Positions 42,713 through 51,070 of a stretch of DNA of 64,000 nt are shown piece after piece. The notes beneath the pieces are model-generated. The model searched no databases and had not been told where the DNA came from. It worked only from the letters and a program-made list of their open reading frames with translations. This DNA is from DRPN01 sp964599235 (lineage in GTDB: Bacteria; Bacteroidota; Bacteroidia; Bacteroidales; VadinHA17): the NCBI GenBank assembly GCA_964599235.1, contig CAZRDX010000040.1, positions 1-64,000 on the forward strand. Reading direction: 5' to 3'. The translations under genes and the position numbers were made by a program. Within the stretch, counting starts at the first letter, position 1. The number at the start of each line of letters is the position of its first letter.

Positions 42713-43780
42713 TCAGTAAGGTGATATCTCCAGGTTCATCTTCTTATAATCCAGCAAGCGGTTGCGTATGATCTCGAGGTATTGGCGGGTGATCTTGTTG
42801 TCTTCGAGGTCGAGGGATCTTCGCAGCCATTCTTCGGCCAGTCCCAGTTTGTCATTGATCTCGCTGACGAGGGCCATGTTAAAGGCAGCACGTGCGGCGG
42901 TGCGGTTTCCGGCGGTATAGGCGAGCCTGCGCCATATCTCGGCTGCCGCCAGCCACTTGTTCTCTTCCGCATAACGTCCCGCTTTTTTAAGAGAAGGATT
43001 ACCGCCGGCATAATAGATCCTTTGAACGGGGTCCCATACAGGGAAGATAAGGTAAGCATAATGTTCTCCGGACATCCTTGCCAGGTCGAACACGGCCTTT
43101 TTCAGACTGGGCAGGCGGCTCAAGGCGCTGCGGTAAGAGTGTCCCGCACTGCTGAGCCGGATCGTGTCGTAGAGCACAGTACTGTCGAGAAGCCCTTTTT
43201 CCTCATCATATACGAACCAGACGGTACGCGTGAACAACCAGACGTTGATGGTGGTCATCCAGGCTGCTTCCCCTTCCTCATCCACAATGGCAAATTCCTG
43301 ACTGCGTGTGATGGAATCACGTAACCAGAGAGAAGCCATGTCAATGCAGGTTTGTCCGCCGTTCTTCTGCAGGATCTCTTTCCATAAGACCGTTCCGAGC
43401 TGCAGGGGCAGCTGATGACCGAGACTGTCCACCATCAGCGAGTCAAAGAGGATCTTGTCGGTCCAGGGGGAGTCGGAAGCCACATCCGTAAAACCATAGA
43501 TCACCTTCCAGGTCAGATCGTTGTACATCTTTACCGGAATCTTCAGATCATGGAACCTCAGGGTGTCTTTCCACAGTTCTTCTCCGGGCATCCGGTTCAG
43601 AAGCACCAAATTGCGTGGGGTATTGAAAAGGATCTTTTCCGGTGGATGGAGCACCTGGATACCGACTTCCCTGGTGGTATAACACGAAGGAAGCAGGAAC
43701 AGAAAGACGAGGCAGATCCCTGATATTACAGGAACGAAAAAGGTTGTCCGGTTCTCAGTATTTCCTTTTTTCTCGTTCAC
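42713..43780 (-). CDS. DUF6340 lipoprotein with TPR-like tail (second copy)
   Basis: The 355-residue protein has a membrane-targeting segment ending FLFLLPSC, so it is probably a lipoprotein. A beta-rich region follows (VGIQVLHPPEKILFNTPRNL, LVLLNRM) with the DUF6340 pattern, then a TPR-like C-terminal part (AAAEIWRRLAYTAGNRTAARAAFNMALVSE). It resembles the gene before it in both order and sequence, so the two are tandem paralogues. The only good start is a GTG at 43780, inside the last 26 bases of the upstream copy, so translation is likely coupled. Function is unknown. Confidence 0.7.
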   Translation of the reverse strand: MNEKKGNTENRTTFFVPVISGICLVFLFLLPSCYTTREVGIQVLHPPEKILFNTPRNLVLLNRMPGEELWKDTLRFHDLKIPVKMYNDLTWKVIYGFTDVASDSPWTDKILFDSLMVDSLGHQLPLQLGTVLWKEILQKNGGQTCIDMASLWLRDSITRSQEFAIVDEEGEAAWMTTINVWLFTRTVWFVYDEEKGLLDSTVLYDTIRLSSAGHSYRSALSRLPSLKKAVFDLARMSGEHYAYLIFPVWDPVQRIYYAGGNPSLKKAGRYAEENKWLAAAEIWRRLAYTAGNRTAARAAFNMALVSEINDKLGLAEEWLRRSLDLEDNKITRQYLEIIRNRLLDYKKMNLEISPY

Positions 43781-44795
43781 GTTCGATGAGGCTTCTGTAT
43801 CGTCTGATCTCTTCCGAGGGATATAGTTTCCATGCTGTGTCCAGATATTCCAATGCCTTGTCGTAATCTCCATGACGTTCACTTGCAAGTGCGAGGTTGT
43901 ACAGGAGCCTGGCCTTACGTGCACCTTTCGTTTGTTCCAGAGCTTTTTCCCATGCATTTACGGCTTTGTCCCATTGTCTGAAACGTACCATCCGGGTGGC
44001 TTCTCTCATCAATCTGCTCCTCGAGGTGTAAAACCTTCGCAGCACTGTAGTCGAAGAAGGCAACAGAAGAGCCGAAAGGTTCCACCCCAACACATAGCCC
44101 GCACGTTCCGATGCTGTCCGCAATGAGGGGAGTTTTTTCTTCACCTCATCCACGGTCGCTCCATCCACCTTGTAACTCACCGAATCACGGAACAACCCTT
44201 CAAATATAAAGCGTTTTGTTCTACAGTCATAGATTTTCCACCATGCCTTACTGAAAATCTTCATTTCGGCTTGTTGCATGATCTGAGGTTCCACCCGGTA
44301 AAGGATGGTCTTGGACCAGATCTTGTTGCGGGCCTCACGGGGCCAGCGTTTGTAGGTTGAGAATACCAGGCTGTCCTCCAGATCCAGATGGTCCAGATAC
44401 AGTACCAGGTCGACGGTATCCGGGCTTTCGCATATCGTCTCCAACTCCAGGGGCTCTGCCCTCCTATCCTGTCCTTCAAGAGTATCGACCCATTCCAGGA
44501 TCCCGCTGATCTCGATGTCTCCTTCTTCAAACATCCTTTCAGAGAACCCTATCAGTGCCCGTTCACCGGCAGCCTGGATACAGAGCCGGTCATGCACGCT
44601 CACACAAACAAAAGAAGCATCCGTATTCACTCTTTCCGGAACCGAGAGCACCAGGAGCATGTGATGTGCCTCTGCCGGGAGCATCACCTTGGGAGGGAAC
44701 GTGATTTCCACCGCGATCTCCTTCTGTACCATACAGCCAGTGTGGAAGATCACCAGAAGGAAAAAGACCCCTGCCTTCATTTTTCCGCCCGCCAT
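43755..44795 (-). CDS. DUF6340 lipoprotein with TPR-like tail (first copy)
   Basis: The 346-residue protein has a short lipoprotein signal (FFLLVIFHTGC, Cys21) followed by ITFPPKVMLPAEAHHMLLVL, matching DUF6340. The C-terminal part has TPR-like helices (WDKAVNAWEKALEQTKGARKA, GDYDKALEYLDTAWKLYP). It pairs with the next gene, with which it overlaps by 26 bp. The start at 44795 gives a usual signal length; an ATG at 44780 is also possible. Its partner and role in the envelope are unknown. Confidence 0.75.
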   Translation of the reverse strand: MAGGKMKAGVFFLLVIFHTGCMVQKEIAVEITFPPKVMLPAEAHHMLLVLSVPERVNTDASFVCVSVHDRLCIQAAGERALIGFSERMFEEGDIEISGILEWVDTLEGQDRRAEPLELETICESPDTVDLVLYLDHLDLEDSLVFSTYKRWPREARNKIWSKTILYRVEPQIMQQAEMKIFSKAWWKIYDCRTKRFIFEGLFRDSVSYKVDGATVDEVKKKLPSLRTASERAGYVLGWNLSALLLPSSTTVLRRFYTSRSRLMREATRMVRFRQWDKAVNAWEKALEQTKGARKARLLYNLALASERHGDYDKALEYLDTAWKLYPSEEIRRYRSLIEREREKRKY

Positions 44796-44858
44796 CTCCT
44801 CCCCTTTTGAGAATGAAGATACAAAAAAATGAGATAGCGGCGACTTGCCGGGCCGGCT

Positions 44859-45605
44859 TCAGGTGTTCATTCCCCCGCAAACGTTGATCACCTGGCCGCT
44901 CACATAGGAAGAAAGGTCGGAGGCGAGGAACAATGCCACATTGGCCACATCTTCCGGCAGTCCGGGACGTCGTAGGGGGATTTGCTGGGTCCAGGCTTTT
45001 CGGACATCTTCAGGAAGTTTCCTGGTCATCTCTGTGTCGATGAAACCGGGAGCGATGGCATTGCAACGGATCCCGCGCGATCCCACTTCCTTGGCCACCG
45101 ATTTGGTAAATCCGATAATACCGGCCTTCGAGGCGGAATAATTAGACTGTCCGGCATTGCCGCTAACACCTACCACTGAGCTCATGCTGATGATCGAACC
45201 GCTGCGCTGTTTCAGCATGTAAGGCTGAACCGCTTTGGTGAAGTTAAACACCGACTTGAGGTTCACCTTAATGACCAGGTCCCACTGTTCTTCGGTCATC
45301 CTCATCAGCAGCGTGTCGCGTGTGATACCGGCATTATTGACCAGGATATCGATCTTTCCGAACGTCTGGATGATCTCTTCCACCACTTTCTGGGTGCCTT
45401 CGTAGTCGGAAGCATCCGAGGCGAAAGCCTTGGCCTTTACCCCGTATGATTCAATTGTTTTTACCGTTTCCTGTGCGTTCTCGTCGACAGCAAGGTCGGT
45501 GATGGCCACATCGGCCCCTTCCTGGGCAAAACGAATGGCTATGGCACGGCCGATTCCACGGGCAGCGCCTGTGACCACGGCGGTCTTTCCTTTCAACAGA
45601 TCCAT
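44859..45605 (-). CDS. fabG: 3-oxoacyl-ACP reductase (FabG-like)
   Basis: The 248-residue SDR has the NADPH motif TGAARGIG (near residues 12-19), NNAG in DILVNNAGITRD, the catalytic serine in SMSSVVGVSG and Tyr/Lys in SNYSASKAG. The tail SYVSGQVINVCGGM is typical of FabG, which reduces 3-oxoacyl-ACP in fatty acid elongation. Another SDR role cannot be excluded because other fab genes are absent. The ATG at 45605 (MDLLKGKTAVV) is the normal FabG start. It follows the sirtuin gene by 60 bp. Confidence 0.88.
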   Translation of the reverse strand: MDLLKGKTAVVTGAARGIGRAIAIRFAQEGADVAITDLAVDENAQETVKTIESYGVKAKAFASDASDYEGTQKVVEEIIQTFGKIDILVNNAGITRDTLLMRMTEEQWDLVIKVNLKSVFNFTKAVQPYMLKQRSGSIISMSSVVGVSGNAGQSNYSASKAGIIGFTKSVAKEVGSRGIRCNAIAPGFIDTEMTRKLPEDVRKAWTQQIPLRRPGLPEDVANVALFLASDLSSYVSGQVINVCGGMNT

Positions 45606-45665
45606 TGTGTTTGGTTTTGGTTCAACAACAGACAAAAAAAAGAAAAAAATCCCACAAAGGAAGGA

Positions 45666-46409
45666 TCAGTTCATTTCTTTTATCCTTTTCCAGAGGGCAG
45701 GCAGGATGGTACCGGCTTTTCCTTTCAGGTGTATATCGGTAATGGTATGTGTGAAGGCAGAGGTCTCGGGGTTCACCTCAACAATGGTGGCACCATGTTC
45801 TTTGGCCAAACGAGGGATGAACGAGGCCGGCATGATCTCGCCGGTGGTACCGATGACCAGGAAGACGTCGGCATTGCGGGCTTCTTCCTCGCTTTTGCGG
45901 GCTGCTTCGAAGGGTATGGGTTCGCCGAAGAATACGAAGTCCGGTTTCAGCACACTGTCGTCGTGCCGGCATTTCGGGGGCAGTATACGAAGATCCATCT
46001 CCTTGGCAGCGTAGGATGCGCCACAGCGTTCGCACAGCAGCCTTTGTGAATTGCCGTGATATTCGATCACATTGCGACTGCCTGCCTCCTGATGGAGGTT
46101 GTCGATGTTCTGGGTGATCACTGCGGCCAGATGTCCTTCCCGTTCCATTTCGGCCAGGGTGTAATGAGCAGGGTTCGGGGCCGCCCGGCCGAAAAAATCG
46201 TAGAAGATCTCCCGGATGACCTTCCATGATTCCAAAGGATGGGCATGGAAATAGTCGATATCCAGGACGATGGGGTCGTAACGGCTCCAGAGACCTTCTT
46301 TGCCCCGGAACGGAGGTATCCCGCTTTCTACCGAGATCCCTGCTCCGGTGAAGGCCGTGATGTGAGAAGCTTTCCTGAGGATCTCTGCGGCCTGCTCCAG
46401 CGGTTCCAT
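45666..46409 (-). CDS. Sir2-family NAD-dependent protein deacylase
   Basis: The 247-residue protein is a class III sirtuin with GAGISVESGIPPFRG, TQNIDNLHQEAGS and the catalytic histidine in EYHGNSQ. The zinc site shows CERC, then KCRHD, so the fourth cysteine is missing and a histidine may take its place. The motif that defines desuccinylases (Tyr-x-x-Arg) reads Tyr-Asp-Phe-Phe here, which argues against succinyl specificity. It lies 10 bp after sucD and before the FabG-like gene in one operon. Confidence 0.9.
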   Translation of the reverse strand: MEPLEQAAEILRKASHITAFTGAGISVESGIPPFRGKEGLWSRYDPIVLDIDYFHAHPLESWKVIREIFYDFFGRAAPNPAHYTLAEMEREGHLAAVITQNIDNLHQEAGSRNVIEYHGNSQRLLCERCGASYAAKEMDLRILPPKCRHDDSVLKPDFVFFGEPIPFEAARKSEEEARNADVFLVIGTTGEIMPASFIPRLAKEHGATIVEVNPETSAFTHTITDIHLKGKAGTILPALWKRIKEMN

Positions 46410-46419
46410 CCGGAAGGGG

Positions 46420-47289
46420 TCATTTCAGGGCTTTGGCCATGGTTTCACCGATATGAGCGGGCGATTCCACGACATGAATACCACATTCGGCCATGATCTT
46501 CATCTTGGCAGCAGCGGTATCGTCCTTGCCGCCGATGATGGCACCGGCATGCCCCATTCTCCGTCCTTTGGGAGCGGTCTGGCCGGCGATGAAGCCCACC
46601 ACTGGTTTAGTACCGTGATCCCGCACCCAGTAAGCGGCATCGGCTTCCATGGTTCCCCCTATCTCACCGATCATGATGATGCCTTCCGTCTCGGGATCTT
46701 CCATGAAGAGCTGGATCGCTTCCAGTGTGGAGGTGCCGATGATGGGGTCTCCTCCGATCCCTATAGCGGTGGTCTGTCCCAGACCTATCTTGGTCACCTG
46801 ATCGACCGCCTCGTAGGTGAGCGTGCCGGAGCGGGAAACTATTCCGATAGGTCCTTTCTTGAAGATGAAACCCGGCATGATGCCGATCTTGGTCTCCTCG
46901 GCCGTGATGATGCCGGGACAGTTGGGGCCGATCAGTCGTGAATCCCGGCGACTGAGGTATTCTTTCACCTTCACCATGTCGCTGGTGGGGATTCCTTCGG
47001 TAATGGCCACGATCACGCGGATCCCTGCGTCGGCGGCTTCCATGATCGCATCTGCGGCAAAGGGTGGCGGCACAAAGATCACTGAAACATCCGCCCCTGT
47101 TTCTTTGACCGCTTCACTCACAGTATCAAATACCGGACGGTCCAAATGTTTTTGTCCACCCTTGCCCGGGGTCACTCCCCCGACCACCCGGGTGCCGTAC
47201 TCGATCATCTGCTGTGCATGGAAGGTGCCTTCACTTCCAGTAAAACCCTGGACCAGCACCCGCGAATCCTTGTTGACCAAAATGCTCAT
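46420..47289 (-). CDS. sucD: Succinyl-CoA ligase, alpha subunit
   Basis: The 289-residue protein binds CoA and forms the alpha subunit of succinyl-CoA synthetase. The CoA motif is VQGFTGSEGTFHAQQMIEYG, the phosphohistidine is His247 in MGHAGAIIGG, and IGIGGDPIIGT and IGEIGGTMEADAA are also seen. It converts succinyl-CoA to succinate with formation of ATP or GTP, or the reverse. The beta subunit gene sucC is not next to it and not in the window. It has its own perfect promoter and leads an operon with the sirtuin and FabG-like gene. Confidence 0.96.
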   Translation of the reverse strand: MSILVNKDSRVLVQGFTGSEGTFHAQQMIEYGTRVVGGVTPGKGGQKHLDRPVFDTVSEAVKETGADVSVIFVPPPFAADAIMEAADAGIRVIVAITEGIPTSDMVKVKEYLSRRDSRLIGPNCPGIITAEETKIGIMPGFIFKKGPIGIVSRSGTLTYEAVDQVTKIGLGQTTAIGIGGDPIIGTSTLEAIQLFMEDPETEGIIMIGEIGGTMEADAAYWVRDHGTKPVVGFIAGQTAPKGRRMGHAGAIIGGKDDTAAAKMKIMAECGIHVVESPAHIGETMAKALK

Positions 47290-47330
47290 TACCGATTTCT
47301 TTATTTAGTTCCCAACAATCAATGAAGTGT

Positions 47331-47361
47331 CAAAGGTATACCAATCGCGCCTATTTTCAAA
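47331..47361 (-). promoter_or_regulatory. Promoter of sucD
   Basis: Minus strand TTTG (47361-47358), a 19-bp spacer and TACCTTTG (47338-47331) match the Bacteroidota consensus exactly. The start codon is 41 bp downstream. Confidence 0.8.
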
Positions 47362-47382
47362 GTTTCCTTACGATGTTGCACA

Positions 47383-49359
47383 TCATCTTTTTTTACCTTT
47401 TTTCGGGGGATTGTAGCCACGAGCTTTGGCGGCTTCCTCGAGACGCTGCTGCCATTTCGATTTTTTCGCCGGCATCTTGCGACGCTGCTCCACTTCACGA
47501 AGGATCTTCTCCTCATCGATAAATGCCTTGGCGATCATGTTTTGGGCAAAAGTAATGAGGTTGGCCAGGAAATAGTAATAGGTAAGGGCGGCCGCAAAGT
47601 TATTGAGGAACAACATGAAAGTGACGGGCATGATGTACATCATCCCCTTCATTCCAGGCATCTGAGAAGAATCTCCCGAAGGACTGTTGATCTTCATGGT
47701 GATGATCGTGGAGACGGTCATGAGGAGTGTGAACAGGCTCACATGATCCCCGTACATAGGGATGGTGAAAGGCAACTGAAGGATCGAATCATAAGTGGAA
47801 AGGTCATGAGCCCAGAGGAAACTTTGCTGACGCAGTTCGATGGAAGTGGGGAAGAAACGGAACATGGCAAAGAGGATCGGCATCTGCAGCAGCATAGGCA
47901 GGCATCCGCTCATGGGATTGACGCCGGCCTGTTTGTACAGGGCCATCTGGGCCTGCTGTTTCTTCATGGCATCCTCCTTGCGGGGATATTTTTTGTTGAT
48001 CTCGTCTATGAAAGGTTTCAGCACCCTCATCTTTGCCTGCGAAACGTAAGACTTGTACGTCAGGGGGGAGAGCGCGATCTTGATGATCAGTGTGAGCAAC
48101 AGGATGATGATGCCGTAATTGTCAATATACTTGTTCAGCCAGTTAAAAATGGGGATGATCACGAACTCGTTGATGGCCCGGATAATGTTCCTTCCCAGGA
48201 AGACCAGCTCCTGCAGGTCCATCCCGTATTTCTTGAGCGTCTTGAAGTGGTTGGGGCCATAATACATTTTCATATGGTAGGTCACATCGGGCGCAGGCCG
48301 GTAAGGAACGCTCAGATCGGCCTCACACTCCCTGAAATAGGGAGAATCCTCCGGCATCTTCTCCGAATGCACCTTGCCGCTGGTAAAAGGAGGTTCCGGT
48401 GAGATGAGCACGGACGAGAAGAACTGATCCTTGAAGGCCACCCATTCGATCCGCGTGGGAATATCCTCTTCGAGTACCTCCTTGCTGCTGCGCATCGGAA
48501 GGCCATCCACCTCATCCTGGTAATACTTGAACTTGATGGTGGAATAGTTGTCCTCGTTCATGCGTCCCTGTTCCTGTTGAGGCATATAGATCTTCCACCG
48601 CAAGGAGAGGTCGGTGAGGTTCTGGGCGATCACCTTGTCCATCCCATGCAACACCACATCAAAGCCGATCATGTAGTCATTCTTCGGAATGATGTAGCGA
48701 TATTCCATATACTGGTCCTGGCCCACCTGCAGGCGGAAGACAGCCTGATACATACTGTCGGTAACCACGATATGCCCCGTATCGGAGATCGGCCGGAAAA
48801 GCAGGGTCTTGGTATCGATCAGTTTGTTGTCGATCGAGAAAAAGCGAAAGCCGAACTCGGTGGAATCGCCGTGAAAGAGGATGAGCGGTTTCTTGTCCCA
48901 GGTTTTGTATTTCTTCAACTCAACTGAGTAGAGTCTGCCACCCAATGTGGTAAAGGTATACCTGGCCAGTTCGTTCTCTACGGTGATGAAACGTTTCCCT
49001 TTCCTGACGGGGATCAGCGCTACGGAATCCTTCTGCACCACCACTTCAGCCGGGAGAAGCTCTTTCTGGGCGGTGACACCGGACGTATCGGTCACAGCCG
49101 ATGTATCGGAAAGGGCATCCACATGAAGCAGGGAATCGATCGAGAGAACCCTGTTACGAGGATATTGTTCGGAAGGTCTGAGTGTCAGTGCCCGGAGATA
49201 ACTCTCCCTGGCTACCTGGTATCTCCCTGCATCGTACAGCGAATCCGCACGTTGCACTTCATATTCATAAGCCTTGTCCCTCTGTACATTGTTGTAATAG
49301 GTAAATCCGATGAAAAGCAGGATGATGAGGATCAATCCTGTTATTGTGTTCTTGTCCAT
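47383..49359 (-). CDS. yidC: Membrane protein insertase YidC
   Basis: The 658-residue protein has an N-terminal membrane helix (about 6-24), a large periplasmic beta domain (about 90-380) and the conserved insertase core: ILLLTLIIKIALSPLTYKSYVSQAKM, PRKEDAMKKQQAQMALYKQAGVNPMSGCLPMLLQMPILFAMF and YYFLANLITFAQN. It inserts proteins into the inner membrane with or without SecYEG. A region near residues 35-65 has a TPR-like DSLYDAGRYQVARESYLRAL. The C terminus is strongly basic, as expected for ribosome contact. It follows pyrG by 19 bp. Confidence 0.96.
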   Translation of the reverse strand: MDKNTITGLILIILLFIGFTYYNNVQRDKAYEYEVQRADSLYDAGRYQVARESYLRALTLRPSEQYPRNRVLSIDSLLHVDALSDTSAVTDTSGVTAQKELLPAEVVVQKDSVALIPVRKGKRFITVENELARYTFTTLGGRLYSVELKKYKTWDKKPLILFHGDSTEFGFRFFSIDNKLIDTKTLLFRPISDTGHIVVTDSMYQAVFRLQVGQDQYMEYRYIIPKNDYMIGFDVVLHGMDKVIAQNLTDLSLRWKIYMPQQEQGRMNEDNYSTIKFKYYQDEVDGLPMRSSKEVLEEDIPTRIEWVAFKDQFFSSVLISPEPPFTSGKVHSEKMPEDSPYFRECEADLSVPYRPAPDVTYHMKMYYGPNHFKTLKKYGMDLQELVFLGRNIIRAINEFVIIPIFNWLNKYIDNYGIIILLLTLIIKIALSPLTYKSYVSQAKMRVLKPFIDEINKKYPRKEDAMKKQQAQMALYKQAGVNPMSGCLPMLLQMPILFAMFRFFPTSIELRQQSFLWAHDLSTYDSILQLPFTIPMYGDHVSLFTLLMTVSTIITMKINSPSGDSSQMPGMKGMMYIMPVTFMLFLNNFAAALTYYYFLANLITFAQNMIAKAFIDEEKILREVEQRRKMPAKKSKWQQRLEEAAKARGYNPPKKGKKR

Positions 49360-49378
49360 GCCAGGCAGCTTTCTCCGT

Positions 49379-51052
49379 TTAGTTCAGTGTGTTTTCCTTC
49401 TGTTCCTTTTCTTTTTCTTCTTTTGTTGCTTTATGTTTCTTTTCTTCTGCATACCTGAGTGTGGCCTCCACAAAGCTGACGAAAAGAGGATGGGGACGGA
49501 GCACCGTACTCCGGTATTCGGGATGGAACTGCGTTCCTACGAACCACCTGTGTGCAGGGATCTCCATGATCTCGACCAGGTTGGTGTCAGGATTGATCCC
49601 CACCGCTTTCATACCAGCCTTTTCGAAGTCATCCAGGTAAGTATTGTTGAACTCGTAACGATGGCGATGTCGTTCCTGTACCAGTTCGGTTCTGTAAGCC
49701 TGGTAAACACGGCTCTTGGGATCGATCCGGCAGGGGTATGCCCCCAGACGCATGGTCCCTCCCTTGGCTGTGATGCCCTTTTGTTCTTCCATCAGATCGA
49801 TCACCGGATAAGGTGTCTTTCGGTTCATCTCGGTGGAGTTGGCATTTTCAAATCCCAGCACGTTTCTGGCAAACTCAATGACCGCGCACTGCAATCCCAG
49901 ACATATGCCCAGGAAAGGAATATCGTGTTCACGTGCATACCGTGCCGCAATGATCTTTCCTTCTATACCCCGGCTCCCGAAACCTGGAGCTACCAGAATG
50001 CCGTCAAGACGGGAAAGCAATTGTTCGGCATTCGTGTTGTTGAGGTACTCCGAATGAATGTACTCGATCTCCACCCGGCATTCGTTGGCGGCGCCGGCAT
50101 GGGTAAAAGACTCGGAGATCGACTTGTAGGCATCATGCAGTTCCACATATTTCCCCACCAGACCGATCTTCACAGTTCTGCGGGGTGATTTGAGCCTTTT
50201 CAGGAAATCCTTCCAGGGTTTCAGTTCCGGTTCCTGACGTACGGGCAGATCTAACTTTCTGAGTACGGTCTCGTCAAGATGCTCTTTGAGCATCAGCAAA
50301 GGCACATCGTAAATGGTCTCGGCATCGATCGATTCGATGACACTGGGCAGATCGACATTGCAGAATAATGCCACTTTCTTTCGTATATCAAGAGAAAGCG
50401 GTTTCTGGGTACGGAGCACGAGAACATCGGGCTGTATACCTGCTTCCTGTAATAGCTTGACCGAATGCTGGGTAGGTTTGGTCTTCAGCTCTCCAGAGGT
50501 GGGGAGGTAAGGTACCAGCGTCAGATGGATCACCAGACAGTTGGCAGGACCAAGATCCCATTTAAGCTGCCGCACCGATTCGATATAAGGCAGGGACTCG
50601 ATGTCACCCACGGTACCGCCGATCTCGGTGATCACAATCTCATAATCGTATTTCTTTCCCAACAGGCGGATACGGTTCTTGATCTCATCCGTAATGTGTG
50701 GGATCACCTGCACCGTCTTTCCCAGGTAATCGCCTCTGCGTTCCTTCTCGATCACCGACTGGTAGATACGCCCTGTTGTTACGTTGTTCTCCTGGGAAGT
50801 GTTGGTATTGAGAAAACGTTCATAATGGCCGAGGTCCAGGTCGGTCTCCGCTCCATCCTCCGTCACATAGCACTCCCCGTGCTCATAGGGATTGAGGGTG
50901 CCGGGATCGACGTTGATGTAGGGATCGAGTTTCTGGATCGTTACCTTGTAACCGCGTGCCTGCAGCAGCTTGGCCAGTGAGGAGGAAATGATCCCCTTTC
51001 CCAATGACGAGGTCACCCCTCCCGTCACAAAAATATACTTGGTTGTACTCAA
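49379..51052 (-). CDS. pyrG: CTP synthase
   Basis: The 557-residue enzyme makes CTP from UTP, ATP and glutamine. The synthetase domain starts KYIFVTGGVTSSLGKGI, with ITEIGGTVGDIES. The glutamine amidotransferase domain has PFLGICLGLQCAVIEFARN with the nucleophile cysteine and the late His/Glu in GTQFHPEYRS. Length is normal. It sits between the DUF349 gene (18 bp) and yidC (19 bp) in one minus-strand operon. Confidence 0.97.
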   Translation of the reverse strand: MSTTKYIFVTGGVTSSLGKGIISSSLAKLLQARGYKVTIQKLDPYINVDPGTLNPYEHGECYVTEDGAETDLDLGHYERFLNTNTSQENNVTTGRIYQSVIEKERRGDYLGKTVQVIPHITDEIKNRIRLLGKKYDYEIVITEIGGTVGDIESLPYIESVRQLKWDLGPANCLVIHLTLVPYLPTSGELKTKPTQHSVKLLQEAGIQPDVLVLRTQKPLSLDIRKKVALFCNVDLPSVIESIDAETIYDVPLLMLKEHLDETVLRKLDLPVRQEPELKPWKDFLKRLKSPRRTVKIGLVGKYVELHDAYKSISESFTHAGAANECRVEIEYIHSEYLNNTNAEQLLSRLDGILVAPGFGSRGIEGKIIAARYAREHDIPFLGICLGLQCAVIEFARNVLGFENANSTEMNRKTPYPVIDLMEEQKGITAKGGTMRLGAYPCRIDPKSRVYQAYRTELVQERHRHRYEFNNTYLDDFEKAGMKAVGINPDTNLVEIMEIPAHRWFVGTQFHPEYRSTVLRPHPLFVSFVEATLRYAEEKKHKATKEEKEKEQKENTLN

Positions 51053-51070
51053 GGTGGTAAAGGTTTAGGG

